Shown: in pieces, positions 48,435 to 59,182 of the stretch
Position numbering within the stretch: the first letter of the stretch is position 1
Layout of the letters: each line of letters starts with the position of its first letter
Position numbers and translations under genes: made by a program
Source of the DNA: Candidatus Gastranaerophilales bacterium
GTDB taxonomy: Bacteria > Cyanobacteriota > Vampirovibrionia > Gastranaerophilales > Gastranaerophilaceae
Assembly: GCA_944325945.1 (NCBI GenBank)
Contig: CALVBW010000027.1
Coordinates: 32,082 to 96,081 of the forward strand
Direction of reading: 5' to 3'
Length of the DNA: 64,000 nt
The notes under the pieces: generated by a model
Told to the model about the DNA's origin: nothing
What the model saw: the letters and a program-made list of their open reading frames with translations, nothing else
The model's database searches: none

Positions 48435-49658
48435 TTATGTTGACATATAAGATCCGAACAACGGCAGATAAAGTGCCAATGCAAGGACAAGTACAATACT
48501 ACCGATTACAATTAACATTATAGGTTCAATCATTTTAGTCATAACATCTATAATATTATCAAGTTTTTTGTCAATATAATTTGTTGCCTGCGAAAGCATA
48601 TCACCCAGACGACCGGACTGCTCACCGGTTGCAATCATAAATAAAATCATCTTTGGCATAACACGGGTTGATCTTAATGCGGAAGACAAATGCTGCCCCT
48701 GTTGTACTTTGCCGGTCGCAGCCTCAATTCTTGTCTTTAATGTATGGTTTGTAAGAGTTAAATTCGCGAGATACAAACACTCAATAATCGGAACACCCGC
48801 ATCATATGCTACCTGTAAAACAGCAATGAAGTTGGAAAAATTTGAAAATTGTATCAAATCCGAAATTACAGGAATTTTTAAGACATACTCATCAATTTTT
48901 CTTTTACTCGGCTGCCACCGGAACAAAAACGTTATAAGTCCGAACGCACCACCCAACATCAACGGAACAAGATACCAATATGTTTTCAAGAATACACCTA
49001 TATCCATCAATTTTGCCGTAATCCACGGTAGTTCTTTACCCATTGTATCAAACATATCTTTAAATACAGGGAATACAAACATCAACATGATTAAAACAAT
49101 AAATACAGCCAGAACAATAACAAATACCGGATACATTAAAGTACCGATAACTTTACTTTTAATAGCGGCTTCTTTATTCAAAAGTTCTAATAAACGTTCC
49201 AATGTTTTTTCCAATTCACCGGAATCTTCACCGGCTTTACATAAGCCAATATAAATCTGCCCGAATTGTTGAGGATATTTTGCGACAGTATCCGCAAAAG
49301 TTCCGCCGTTCATAATCTGACGTCTCAATTCTTTTGCAACAAGTCGTATTTTTAACTTGGCAGCATCATTTTCTATAAATAGCAAAGATTCAATAATAGG
49401 AATACCTGATTGAGCAAGAATTTGCAGGGTAGAGGTAAAATCAATTCTATCTTGAAGCCCGAGTTTCGATATTTTGCCTTTTTTAGTATCTTTTTCTGCA
49501 TTTTCATTTTGCCCTTTTAAATGCTCCTCCTCAACTTTGGTAGGCAAAAACCCGAGTTTACGAATATTTTCTCTTGCCTGACGGGGAGAATCTGCTTCAA
49601 TTTTACCTTTTACAATTTCTTTATTATTTTTTAGAGCCGTATAATTATATATAGTCAT
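48435..49658 (-). CDS. pilC: Inner-membrane platform protein of type IV pilus/type II secretion (PilC/GspF)
   Basis: The 407-residue protein has two GspF domains (about 70-195 and 273-395) each followed by hydrophobic helices, with FTSTLQILAQSGIPIIESLL and FIAVLQVAYDAGVPIIECLY as the matching starts. The signature ATGEQSGRLGDMLSQATNYI is near the end. It anchors the motor and passes pilin into the fibre. It is 11 bases downstream of the ATPase gene. The symbol is by homology; GspF would be equally valid. Confidence 0.93.
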   Translation of the reverse strand: MTIYNYTALKNNKEIVKGKIEADSPRQARENIRKLGFLPTKVEEEHLKGQNENAEKDTKKGKISKLGLQDRIDFTSTLQILAQSGIPIIESLLFIENDAAKLKIRLVAKELRRQIMNGGTFADTVAKYPQQFGQIYIGLCKAGEDSGELEKTLERLLELLNKEAAIKSKVIGTLMYPVFVIVLAVFIVLIMLMFVFPVFKDMFDTMGKELPWITAKLMDIGVFLKTYWYLVPLMLGGAFGLITFLFRWQPSKRKIDEYVLKIPVISDLIQFSNFSNFIAVLQVAYDAGVPIIECLYLANLTLTNHTLKTRIEAATGKVQQGQHLSSALRSTRVMPKMILFMIATGEQSGRLGDMLSQATNYIDKKLDNIIDVMTKMIEPIMLIVIGSIVLVLALALYLPLFGSYMST

Positions 49659-49669
49659 AACTGCACCTA

Positions 49670-51682
49670 TTATTCATTTACAATACCTAATACACGAACA
49701 AATTCTTCAATAGTTGTTTCTCCATTTATAATATGCTGAAGACATGATTTATTAAGAGTAGTCATACCGTTTGCCACAGCAGCTTCTTCAATTTCCAAAT
49801 CATGTGCGCCCTGAGCAATAAGTTTTTTAATATCTTTTGTCATCTGCATAATTTCATAGACACCTAATCGCCCTTTGTACCCGGAAAAATCGCATTTGTT
49901 ACAACCTTTTGCGCGATATATCGGAGTTTTCATCAATTTTTGTATAGTTTCTTCATCAGCCGCGACCTCGCGTGCTTCATCATGAGTCGGGAAATATTCT
50001 TCTTTACAGTCAGGACACAAAGATCTGACAAGACGCTGTGCGATTACCCCGGAAAGCGTTGAAGAAACCAGATAATCTTTAGCACCCATTTCAATTAAAC
50101 GTGTAACAGTTGCTGCTGCCGAATTTGTGTGAACCGTACTCAATACAAGGTGACCTGTTAATGCTGCAGAAATTGCAATTTCCAGAGTTTCGTAGTCACG
50201 AATTTCACCTACAAGTATGATATCCGGGTCCTGTCTTAAAATCGCACGCATACAGGAAGCGAAAGTAATACCGGCTTTCGGGTTTACCTGCGATTGGTTT
50301 ATACCCTCCAGCTTAATTTCTATCGGATCCTCAATAGTTGTAATATTAACGTGTTCATCATTCAAACTTTTCAAAACAGAATAAAGAGTAGTTGTTTTAC
50401 CTGAACCGGTAGGACCAGATGTCAAAATAATACCATTCGGACAACTTACCATATTTTTAATTTTAATAATATCACTTTCAGAAGCGCCGGCAAGCATGAT
50501 TTTTCTGTCCTCGGCTTTCAAACTTACAGCAGGTGCCAAAACACGGATAACCATCTTTTCTTTGCCTGATACGGGAAGAGTATTAATACGAAAATCATAA
50601 GATTGTTTTTTATACTTAATTGAAAAGGTACCGTCTTGAGGACGTCTGTGTTCTGCAATATTCATTCTTGACATAACTTTAAAACGGGCTATTACTGATG
50701 ATTCTACTTTTGCTGGCATATCCAAAACTTTTTGGAGCATGCCGTCTTTTCTGTATCTTACGATATATCCGTTCAGCCTTGGTTCAATGTGAATATCTGA
50801 TACTTTATTATCTATAGCGTTTGTAATAATCTGGTTTACAAATTTTGCAACCGAACCCGTGGAATCCTGCAGTTCGGCATCGACCTGTTCCCAAAGACTT
50901 TCTTCAACCTCAATTTCAGCAGCTTCTGTTTCAATTTGCTGGATAATTTTTTGTGTCTCTTTTTTTTGAGCGCTGAAAAACATATCCAAAGAATTTTGAA
51001 ACTCAAAGTGAGTCATCAATAATTGTTTTGGATTTTGCCCTGTTAAATAAATAATTTCTTTTAATACATCGGGTTTAACAGGTCTGACAACACCTAATGT
51101 AAGAGTTTTACCATCGGATGATATAGGTATAACTTTATTTTCTTTAATAAAATCTTCCGGCAAAATGTTGACAAACTTATCTTGTTTGGCAAGTTGTTCG
51201 TTACTTACCATATCAAAACCTGTTTGCAAATGCAGAATAGATTTTAATTGATCAAGAGATATAAAACCAAGTTTGAACAGAGTTGAACCTATCGGCATCT
51301 TCTGACGTTTACTTTCAGCCAGAGCCTGAAGTAATTGAACATCTGTTATATAGCCTTTTTGAATTAAAAGTTCACCGAGTTTTATTTGTTTATCAACATG
51401 CCCTTCTTCAACAGATTGAGGTGATGAGCCGCGTTTTAAACTCGCGATTAATTCATCCAGATCAACATCCGGAACTTGAATAAACTTAATTTGATATGGA
51501 AAATACTCTTTTAATATCTTATTTACAGTTTCTTTATCCGATGAAGAATTTACCGCAACAAATAAAAATTTATCCTTTACACTAATAGGAACAAATTTAT
51601 TTTGTTCCATTAGTGCATCTTCTATGTGATTAAGTATTTCTTTATTAACACTGTTTTTTAATCTGTTTAGTAATTCATTCAT
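49670..51682 (-). CDS. pilB: Assembly ATPase of type IV pilus/type II secretion (PilB/GspE)
   Basis: The 670-residue motor has an N-terminal MshEN-like region (about 95-235: LLIQKGYITDVQLLQALAES, LFKLGFISLDQL), then the ATPase with GPTGSGKTTTLYSVLKSL (Walker A), DPDIILVGEIRDYETLEIAI (Walker B and Asp box), HTNSAAATVTRLIEMG and the four-Cys zinc site LCPDCKEE, then GCNKCDFSGYKGRLG. Its MshEN part may sense cyclic di-GMP. It drives pilin assembly or secretion. No retraction ATPase is in the window. Confidence 0.94.
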   Translation of the reverse strand: MNELLNRLKNSVNKEILNHIEDALMEQNKFVPISVKDKFLFVAVNSSSDKETVNKILKEYFPYQIKFIQVPDVDLDELIASLKRGSSPQSVEEGHVDKQIKLGELLIQKGYITDVQLLQALAESKRQKMPIGSTLFKLGFISLDQLKSILHLQTGFDMVSNEQLAKQDKFVNILPEDFIKENKVIPISSDGKTLTLGVVRPVKPDVLKEIIYLTGQNPKQLLMTHFEFQNSLDMFFSAQKKETQKIIQQIETEAAEIEVEESLWEQVDAELQDSTGSVAKFVNQIITNAIDNKVSDIHIEPRLNGYIVRYRKDGMLQKVLDMPAKVESSVIARFKVMSRMNIAEHRRPQDGTFSIKYKKQSYDFRINTLPVSGKEKMVIRVLAPAVSLKAEDRKIMLAGASESDIIKIKNMVSCPNGIILTSGPTGSGKTTTLYSVLKSLNDEHVNITTIEDPIEIKLEGINQSQVNPKAGITFASCMRAILRQDPDIILVGEIRDYETLEIAISAALTGHLVLSTVHTNSAAATVTRLIEMGAKDYLVSSTLSGVIAQRLVRSLCPDCKEEYFPTHDEAREVAADEETIQKLMKTPIYRAKGCNKCDFSGYKGRLGVYEIMQMTKDIKKLIAQGAHDLEIEEAAVANGMTTLNKSCLQHIINGETTIEEFVRVLGIVNE

Positions 51683-51700
51683 TTTAGTACATTATGATTT

Positions 51701-53524
51701 TTATAGAGTATTTTCATTCCTCATAGCATCATCCGTATCGACAACGATTTTGGGGGTAATCATAATAAGCATTTCTTCTTTTGCCTTTGATGATACTGTA
51801 GAGCGGAAGAACATACCCAATCCCGGGATATCGCCCAGAATAGGAATTTTTTGAACTGTCTTTTGATCTTCTTCTCTAATCATACCGCCAATTACAAGTG
51901 TTTCACCATCCTTTATTCGAACATTTTTCAAATCAAGATTTCTTCTTTGTAAAAGTGTTGCCTGAATATCCATTACGTCAGGATTATCTTCACTCGGTGT
52001 CATAACCTGGCTGGCAATAGTAGCATATTCAGGTGTTATATTCAACGTGACATAACCGTCAGGACTTATAAACGGCGTAATGCTTATTTTAATACCGTTA
52101 TCATCGCCTATTTCATAATCTCTTTGAACGGCCTGTGTCAAAGATTCGGATACAACCTGTGACGTAACTGTTTTTACATAGTCAGATGTCAGGTCGATTA
52201 CCGATTCCTGCCCGTTTGTAATTAAAATACGCGGATTTGCAACAACACGTCCTTTTCTGTTTTCAAGAATATAGTTAATAGCATATGTCAAAGCCTGTTG
52301 TCCTTTATATCTGCCGACATAATAATCAGGATCATTTGCAAGGTCTTCAGGTTCTTCATAATGCGGATACTGACTGCCGTTTAAAAATATTGGATACAAC
52401 GGATTAGTACCTGAAGTACCTGAAGAAGCATTAAAGCTAAAATGTTTACTTAAATACTGCCAGGTGTTAGTAAGAGTTTTACTACCGCTTTCATTTAATT
52501 CAATTATAGATAATTCAAGATATGCCTGTGGCTGTTTCTTATCATTTTCTGCAATGAAATCTTTTATCATCTCTAATTGTTGTTCAGAACCACCTATAAC
52601 GCCGATGGTACCTTGTTGAGTAAAATATGAAATAACAAGAGTTTGTAATGGCAAAGACGTCAAAGAGCCTGAAGTTCCGCCTTCAATTTGGCATGCCACT
52701 TCGCCGCCGCCAAGCTCTACATCACTTGAACTGCCACCGCCGCCTGAACTTGCAGCACCTGTCATTACACCTTTAATACCTGCAGCACCGCCGGTTGAAC
52801 CGCCGCCCTTTCCGCCTGATGATGTCGCCGGAATCAACATATCACATATCAAATTTGCCATCTGCTCAGGAGTTGTATGATTAATTATTATTGATGCAGT
52901 CAACGGCTTTCTGTCAAATTTTTCTACTATTTTTCTGGCTATTGCCACATCATTTTTATTTCCGAATACTAAAATTTCATTTGTCATAGGATTTGTAGTA
53001 ACTATTTCAGAACTTGATAATCCCGGTTTTTTCATTGTAAATATATTTTTATTCAAAAATTCTGCAATAACAGAAGCGTCAACATATTTAACAGGAATAA
53101 GAGTAATCTCTTGTTTAGCAGCACTAATTTCTGTACCTGAAGTTGAAACTATCAATGTATTATCCTGCACAACATAAGAAAGTCCGGCTATACTCAACAC
53201 AAGGTCAAAAGCAGAATTCAACGGTACATCAACAAGATCCAATGTAACAGTTCCTGCTACGGCAGGATCAAATATAATATTCATACCTGCTTTGTCTGCA
53301 AACATTCTCAATACCTGCTTAACATCTGAATCTCTCAAACTCAAACTTACCGGATCATCAGCCTGAGTTATTGATATATCAGCTTTCAGGCGAATTGTAT
53401 TACTATCCTGATCTCTCAGCTTTGGCTGTTCGTTTACAGCCAACGTTGCTATTGCCGTATTAGAAAATGCAAATACAGTCAATATCAAACCTGCAATAAT
53501 TTTTTGTGAAATTTTATTTCTCAT
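51701..53524 (-). CDS. Secretin of type IV pilus/type II secretion (PilQ/GspD)
   Basis: The outer-membrane channel starts with a signal peptide (MRNKISQKIIAGLILTVFAF, then SNTAIA). Next come a secretin N-terminal domain (SLRDSDVKQVLRMFADKAGM), a second repeat (VKYVDASVIAEFLNKNIF), and a Gly/Ser-rich loop at about 220-265 (GGKGGGSTGGAAG), then the barrel-forming region (NGQESVIDLTSDYV, ITPFISPDGYVTLNITPEYA, LVIGGMIREEDQKTVQKIPI, GDIPGLGMFFRS). Length 607 is typical. It follows the GspC/PilP-like gene by 14 bases. Confidence 0.92.
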   Translation of the reverse strand: MRNKISQKIIAGLILTVFAFSNTAIATLAVNEQPKLRDQDSNTIRLKADISITQADDPVSLSLRDSDVKQVLRMFADKAGMNIIFDPAVAGTVTLDLVDVPLNSAFDLVLSIAGLSYVVQDNTLIVSTSGTEISAAKQEITLIPVKYVDASVIAEFLNKNIFTMKKPGLSSSEIVTTNPMTNEILVFGNKNDVAIARKIVEKFDRKPLTASIIINHTTPEQMANLICDMLIPATSSGGKGGGSTGGAAGIKGVMTGAASSGGGGSSSDVELGGGEVACQIEGGTSGSLTSLPLQTLVISYFTQQGTIGVIGGSEQQLEMIKDFIAENDKKQPQAYLELSIIELNESGSKTLTNTWQYLSKHFSFNASSGTSGTNPLYPIFLNGSQYPHYEEPEDLANDPDYYVGRYKGQQALTYAINYILENRKGRVVANPRILITNGQESVIDLTSDYVKTVTSQVVSESLTQAVQRDYEIGDDNGIKISITPFISPDGYVTLNITPEYATIASQVMTPSEDNPDVMDIQATLLQRRNLDLKNVRIKDGETLVIGGMIREEDQKTVQKIPILGDIPGLGMFFRSTVSSKAKEEMLIMITPKIVVDTDDAMRNENTL

Positions 53525-53538
53525 ATATGCTCCTGCTT

Positions 53539-54234
53539 TTATTTTTTAGCGCCTCCAAATTTTTGTTCCAAATTATAAACATTATTATAATTCATTTCTG
53601 CATCGGTAATTACCTCGCCTACACGTGCTTTATAAATATTTGCACCAAGTTGTACCGTAACAAGATCTTTACCGATAGACAAAACTTTATAATTATTAAT
53701 ATAATCCCCTGAACGTACAAGATAATCCATTCCTTCTATATTCAAAATCGCAGAAGGATTATTCGGCTCGTACATAATACCGGATACTTTAGTTTGCATT
53801 ACTTTAACAGCTTCGGACTCTTCGTTTGATAAGCTTTCAGGAGGTGCCATAAGCTCAAATCCATACTTTCTTATATTGGCATAGGATTCATCACTTGGCA
53901 AAAAAGGATTTGAACGTCCATAATCTTCGACTGATAAAGATACCAATTTTTCAGCGGATTTATCTATATCATCAATATCTTCTTCCAACTCAACATCAGT
54001 CATGGCTGTATCAGCAGACGGAGCATCTTGCTCAACCGTTTGCTGTATATTCTCCTGCACAGGCAATTGCGTCTGCTTTTTAGATTTAACAGAACTAAAT
54101 CCAAAATAAGCACCCGCAATAATTGCCAGCAAAATAATCACAACAAATATTATCTTGCCGTTCGGGCTAAAACAGCTGTCCAGCCTATCATTTATATCTT
54201 TAAATATTTTTTTCAACTCTTCTTCTAGCTTCAC
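53539..54234 (-). CDS. GspC/PilP-like periplasmic linker of the secretin
   Basis: The 231-residue protein starts at a GTG with AAGGG upstream, has one inner-membrane anchor (about residues 28-46, IIFVVIILLAIIAGAYFGF), an acidic linker and a C-terminal small beta domain (KVSGIMYEPNNPSAILNIEG, SGDYINNYKVLSIGKDLVTV, YKARVGEVI) like the HR domain of GspC or PilP. GRSNPFLP fits the PilP/GspC start of that domain. It would connect inner membrane and secretin and is first in the operon. Confidence 0.78.
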   Translation of the reverse strand: MKLEEELKKIFKDINDRLDSCFSPNGKIIFVVIILLAIIAGAYFGFSSVKSKKQTQLPVQENIQQTVEQDAPSADTAMTDVELEEDIDDIDKSAEKLVSLSVEDYGRSNPFLPSDESYANIRKYGFELMAPPESLSNEESEAVKVMQTKVSGIMYEPNNPSAILNIEGMDYLVRSGDYINNYKVLSIGKDLVTVQLGANIYKARVGEVITDAEMNYNNVYNLEQKFGGAKK

Positions 54235-54396
54235 GTGATACCCTTCTTAATATTAACAAAATTATAATTGAATATCCTCAGTATTGTATCAGTTATTTAA
54301 TGTATTTAATTCAATTTTTTGTAAAAAATACACAATTCTACCTGAACATTGTAACATATATTAAAAAAGGTGGCAATAATACAAAAAATGTTAAGT

Positions 54397-55266
54397 TTAT
54401 TGAAAATTATTTGTAATAGTATAAATATATTCCAGAATTTGAGCAAAATATTTCAAATCAGCCTTACCGTTAATAATCATATCAGCTTCGCGCCTGTATG
54501 GTTTCACATATTTTTCACCGGCGACAGAAATATAATTCCAATGTTTAAGGGCATTTTCAACATCCTGATTTCTCTCTTCAACCGCTCTTGTAACAAACCA
54601 TTTTTTACGGATTTCGTCATCAGTTTCCACATAAATTTTTATATCAAAAATATCTTTAACATCTTCATACATAGTTGCGGTACCTTCAACTATTATAATT
54701 TTAGAAGATTTCACCTCAATTGCATTTGGCATTGATACACCCGTACCATTAGGTAAATACATTGGACATCTGATATCTAAACCGTCTGCAAGATCCTGAA
54801 GATCACTTTTTAACACATCAAGCTGAAAACTGCTCGGGGCATCAACATCATAACCGCTGTCTCGTAATTTATCAAATGTACCGTATTGTGCAATCAATTG
54901 AGATATATCATTAAAATAATTATCCGTACTTAATATTGTTACAGGCATCGACAATTGTTCAATAACCTTGCTAATCTCACGGCATATAGTTGATTTTCCT
55001 GCTGCTGATTCACCGGTTATACTAATCAAAAAACGCTTTTCCGGATTATTTATTAAACGTTTTGAAAATCTGTATATAAAATCAGGATTCACTTCTCTGA
55101 AAATAGGCATCGGATATTTTTTGTCAAACGCAAGAATTTGTTTGAATTTAGTTTGAAGATAAAACGCCAAAAGCTCACGGCCGGTTCTTGAATTAAAATC
55201 AGGCTTTAAAATTTTATCATTAGAAGATAATTCTTTTTCAATTAATCCTTGCATAAAATTATCCAT
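54397..55266 (-). CDS. Uridine kinase-like P-loop kinase
   Basis: The 289-residue protein has a phosphate loop SITGESAAGKSTICREISKV near residue 84 and the uridine-kinase/phosphoribulokinase pattern TILSTDNYFNDISQL, DVDAPSSFQLDVLKSDL, KIIIVEGTATMYEDVKDIFD. The late ETDDEIRKKWFVTRAVEERN helix closes the active site. The 80-residue N-terminal extension (TGRELLAFYLQTKFKQILAF) is not part of a standard uridine kinase. The substrate is not certain. It is a single gene. Confidence 0.75.
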   Translation of the reverse strand: MDNFMQGLIEKELSSNDKILKPDFNSRTGRELLAFYLQTKFKQILAFDKKYPMPIFREVNPDFIYRFSKRLINNPEKRFLISITGESAAGKSTICREISKVIEQLSMPVTILSTDNYFNDISQLIAQYGTFDKLRDSGYDVDAPSSFQLDVLKSDLQDLADGLDIRCPMYLPNGTGVSMPNAIEVKSSKIIIVEGTATMYEDVKDIFDIKIYVETDDEIRKKWFVTRAVEERNQDVENALKHWNYISVAGEKYVKPYRREADMIINGKADLKYFAQILEYIYTITNNFQ

Positions 55267-55332
55267 AGGTAGTATGAATATATAAACACAAGAAAAAAAA
55301 ATTTGCTAGTCCGAAAAGTAAATTTTTCAAAT

Positions 55333-55364
55333 TTGACATATAAAAATTTTTTTTGTTATATAAT
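55333..55364 (+). promoter_or_regulatory. Promoter of atpD-atpC
   Basis: TTGACA (55333-55338) is followed by TTATAT at 17 bases or TATAAT (55359-55364) at 20 bases. GAGGGGCAGAGG lies between it and the ATG at 55396. Confidence 0.6.
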
Positions 55365-55383
55365 TAATTTATAGAATAAATAA

Positions 55384-56799
<1,416 letters not shown>

Positions 56800-56805
56800 A
56801 AAAGA

Positions 56806-56858
56806 TCATACTGAGCGAATAATTGTTGGAGCAACAACATTGTGCAAAGAATCTAAAG
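56806..56858 (+). repeat. Degenerate dispersed repeat between atpD and atpC
   Basis: The spacer reads ATCATACTGAGCGAATAATT, then a TTGTTGGAGCAACAA hairpin, then GCAAAGAATCT. The ends resemble the TCATTCTGAGCGAA..GAAGAATCT repeat seen at 27846-27916 and 47278-47305. Confidence 0.55.
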
Positions 56859-56868
56859 GTAAAATATT

Positions 56869-57264
56869 ATGCATTTAAAAATAATAACACAGGAAAAAGT
56901 TGTTTTTGACGAAGACGTAGACGAAATTTATTCAAAAGGCGTTGACGGCGAATTCGGTATATTAAAAGGGCACGTACCTTTTATGACTGCTCTTGACATA
57001 GGTATAACAAAAGTTGTGCAGGGTGGAAAAGTTAAACTGTTTACCACAATGGGCGGCGTTTTCCAGTTTAAAGATGAAGAAGCACTAATTCTGACCCAAT
57101 GCGCAGAATGCGGTGATGACATTGATAAAACCCGTGCTGAAAAAGCCTACGAAAGAGCAAAAGCACGTCTTGAGGAACAAAACGCAAAAATAGATGCCAA
57201 AAGAGCGGAAGCTGCTCTTGCACGAGCAATGGTTAGATTAAAAGCTACTATGAATAATAAATAA
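56869..57264 (+). CDS. atpC: ATP synthase F1 subunit epsilon
   Basis: The 131-residue protein starts MHLKIITQEKVVFDEDVDEI, contains GVDGEFGILKGHVPFMTALD and the beta-sandwich QGGKVKLFTTMGGVFQFKDE, then a two-helix tail (KTRAEKAYERAKARLEEQNA) that brakes ATP hydrolysis in other bacteria. AAAGG lies before the ATG. It ends with a terminator. Confidence 0.95.
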   Translation: MHLKIITQEKVVFDEDVDEIYSKGVDGEFGILKGHVPFMTALDIGITKVVQGGKVKLFTTMGGVFQFKDEEALILTQCAECGDDIDKTRAEKAYERAKARLEEQNAKIDAKRAEAALARAMVRLKATMNNK

Positions 57265-57293
57265 AAAAGCGGTCAAATTGACCGCTTTTTTAT
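57264..57293 (+). terminator. Bidirectional terminator between atpC and the 57290 frame
   Basis: The stem AAAAAAGCGGTCAA / TTGACCGCTTTTTT begins at the atpC stop and ends at the stop of the converging frame. Confidence 0.92.
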
Positions 57294-57697
57294 TCTAAAT
57301 ATTCTTCCGACACTTTATTATAACCCGGCATTCCGTCCGGACCTGGATAGAAAACGCCTTGATCAGTTTTCCATGCTCTTTGCCCGTTAGATAATGTAAT
57401 TCTTTCAAGATTTGTCCAACGCATACCATTTCTTTCAACAATAGGCTCCTCTGCAACGGGACCATCTACCCAATTTGCCATCTCTTGTTCGTAATTCGGC
57501 AAGTCTATGGTATAAGACTCGTAAATAAATTTTGCCTCAAAATATCTGGCGTCATCTTCTTCGTTTACAAATGTCAAATTATACGTTTGCTGATGAAGTT
57601 GAACCAATATCCTAAGTATTAATAAAACTATCTGGTTCCATATAACTATAAAATTCAGCAATATCAATTTCAAATTTTTCCATAAAGGCTTTTTCAT
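57290..57697 (-). pseudogene. Probable C-terminal part of the 57612-59015 protein, displaced by a frameshift
   Basis: The last 90 codons (NEEDDARYFEAKFIYESYTI, WVDGPVAEEPIVERNGMRWT, NGQRAWKTDQGVFYPGPDG) read like real protein. The first 45 codons (LKLILLNFIVIWNQIVLLIL) overlap the previous gene in another frame and look like a shadow. No ribosome site is seen. A one- or two-base indel near 57590-57620 would fuse the two into one protein of about 560 residues. A separate small gene is the alternative. Confidence 0.5.
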
Positions 57698-59015
57698 AGT
57701 CTTTTAATTCCACACCGGAATTTTGTTTATTTAACAAGTCCATATACACGGCATGATTAACAGACAATGTACGAGCAGATGTTGCTTTATGTTTATAGGC
57801 TAAATAGCTGTCATCAAAATTTTTGCCCAGTGCATTATAAAGATCTGTTGTATTGTTATTTATATAAGTAGGTATATATTTAATATCATCAGTTATTTCA
57901 TTTGGACCGGCAAGAAAACCTACAACACCTTGTGTATAAAGCTTCATATTTCCATTTTCGTCTTCAGCAAATTCATATTTTAAATTTAAAACAGAAACTT
58001 GCATATCCGCTATTTGTTCAGATGTAAACGGTTCTAATTCTGCTCTGTTTTTTGCAGCATAAGCTTTTGTATTTGCAATTTCAAATTCTCTGGCAGTTAC
58101 CTCTTTACCGTTTAAGTAAAATTTTCCGCCCAAAATCTTACCGACATTGCCATCATAATCAAAAGTCGGTGTAACTTTGTCCAACCTGCGTTCTAAACGA
58201 TTTTCTTGTCTAATTTCCTGACGTTCTAAACGATCTTTTCTTCGTTCAGTTTGATTAGCCTGTCGAATTTCTTTTCTCATTTCGCGAAGGTCTGCCCGCA
58301 ATTCTCTATTTTCAGAACGATTTTCTTTTATTTTATCCTTTAAAATCTCCACAGATTTTACACCATCCGGAACAACATCATCGGGTTTTATCTCCGGTAT
58401 AGGAAGCATCCCTGCAGAAGCTGACATTGCCTTTGCTTTTGCCGTATCATAGACATCTTTTGAGACCTCTTTGCCGTTTATATAATATTTACCGTCAGAA
58501 ATTTTCCCGACCTGACCGTTTACATCAAAGTCTGCTTCAACTAAAGACAATCTTGATTGTTCATATTCCGGATCATCACTTGGACCGGTAACTACAGGCT
58601 CTTCTTGCTGCGGGGTTACAGTTCCATCGTCAGAAGGCGTCTCAGGATCAGATGACTGCTCCGGGGCAGTTGGCGGTGTTTCGGTCAACGGCTGTTCTAC
58701 AACCTCATAACCAGCTGCTTTTGCTAATGCTTTCATCTCTTCTGCCGTATAATCAAATTCCTGCCCGACCTGCATTGTTGTATAATTAGTAGCACGGTTT
58801 GTTTCCTGATGAATTTTATTTAATTGATCATACAAATTTAAGGCATCCTGTTTGGTTAAACCTTTTCCGTCGGTATCTTTTATCAAACCCTGTTTTGCCA
58901 TTTCGTCAAATACTGATTTCAACTCAAACGTTATACCGCTTGATTTTGCGCCTCTGTTTTGAAGTTTTACTTTAAATCCTGCACTTAATGCCTCGTTTAT
59001 ACCGTTTGTACCCAT
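57612..59015 (-). CDS. Hypothetical protein with EF-hand-like loop and duplicated domain
   Basis: No named family fits these 467 residues. Near residue 45 there is an EF-hand-like loop (DTDGKGLTKQDAL). A Pro/Thr/Glu-rich linker (about 108-150) follows, then two copies of a short motif: FDVNGQVGKISDGKYYINGK with EVSKDVYDTAKAKA (about 165-195) and FDYDGNVGKILGGKFYLNGK with EVTAREFEIANTKA (about 285-320). Between them is an Arg/Glu-rich coiled coil (ENRSENRELRADLREMRKEI). No signal peptide. The end may be cut short by a frameshift. The start ATG has AGAGG-type bases upstream. Confidence 0.7.
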   Translation of the reverse strand: MGTNGINEALSAGFKVKLQNRGAKSSGITFELKSVFDEMAKQGLIKDTDGKGLTKQDALNLYDQLNKIHQETNRATNYTTMQVGQEFDYTAEEMKALAKAAGYEVVEQPLTETPPTAPEQSSDPETPSDDGTVTPQQEEPVVTGPSDDPEYEQSRLSLVEADFDVNGQVGKISDGKYYINGKEVSKDVYDTAKAKAMSASAGMLPIPEIKPDDVVPDGVKSVEILKDKIKENRSENRELRADLREMRKEIRQANQTERRKDRLERQEIRQENRLERRLDKVTPTFDYDGNVGKILGGKFYLNGKEVTAREFEIANTKAYAAKNRAELEPFTSEQIADMQVSVLNLKYEFAEDENGNMKLYTQGVVGFLAGPNEITDDIKYIPTYINNNTTDLYNALGKNFDDSYLAYKHKATSARTLSVNHAVYMDLLNKQNSGVELKDYEKAFMEKFEIDIAEFYSYMEPDSFINT

Positions 59016-59182
59016 GGCAAAAACCTCTTTTTTATACTCTTATTATTATTAAGTTTAATTATCAGACCGAATTGCAAGGTTTAAAAATATATTTATAAAA
59101 ATTTACAAATCCAAATAATTAAAATACACTATTTTTAACGTAATACAAAACATATAAACTTATTTATGCTAAAATAAATACC

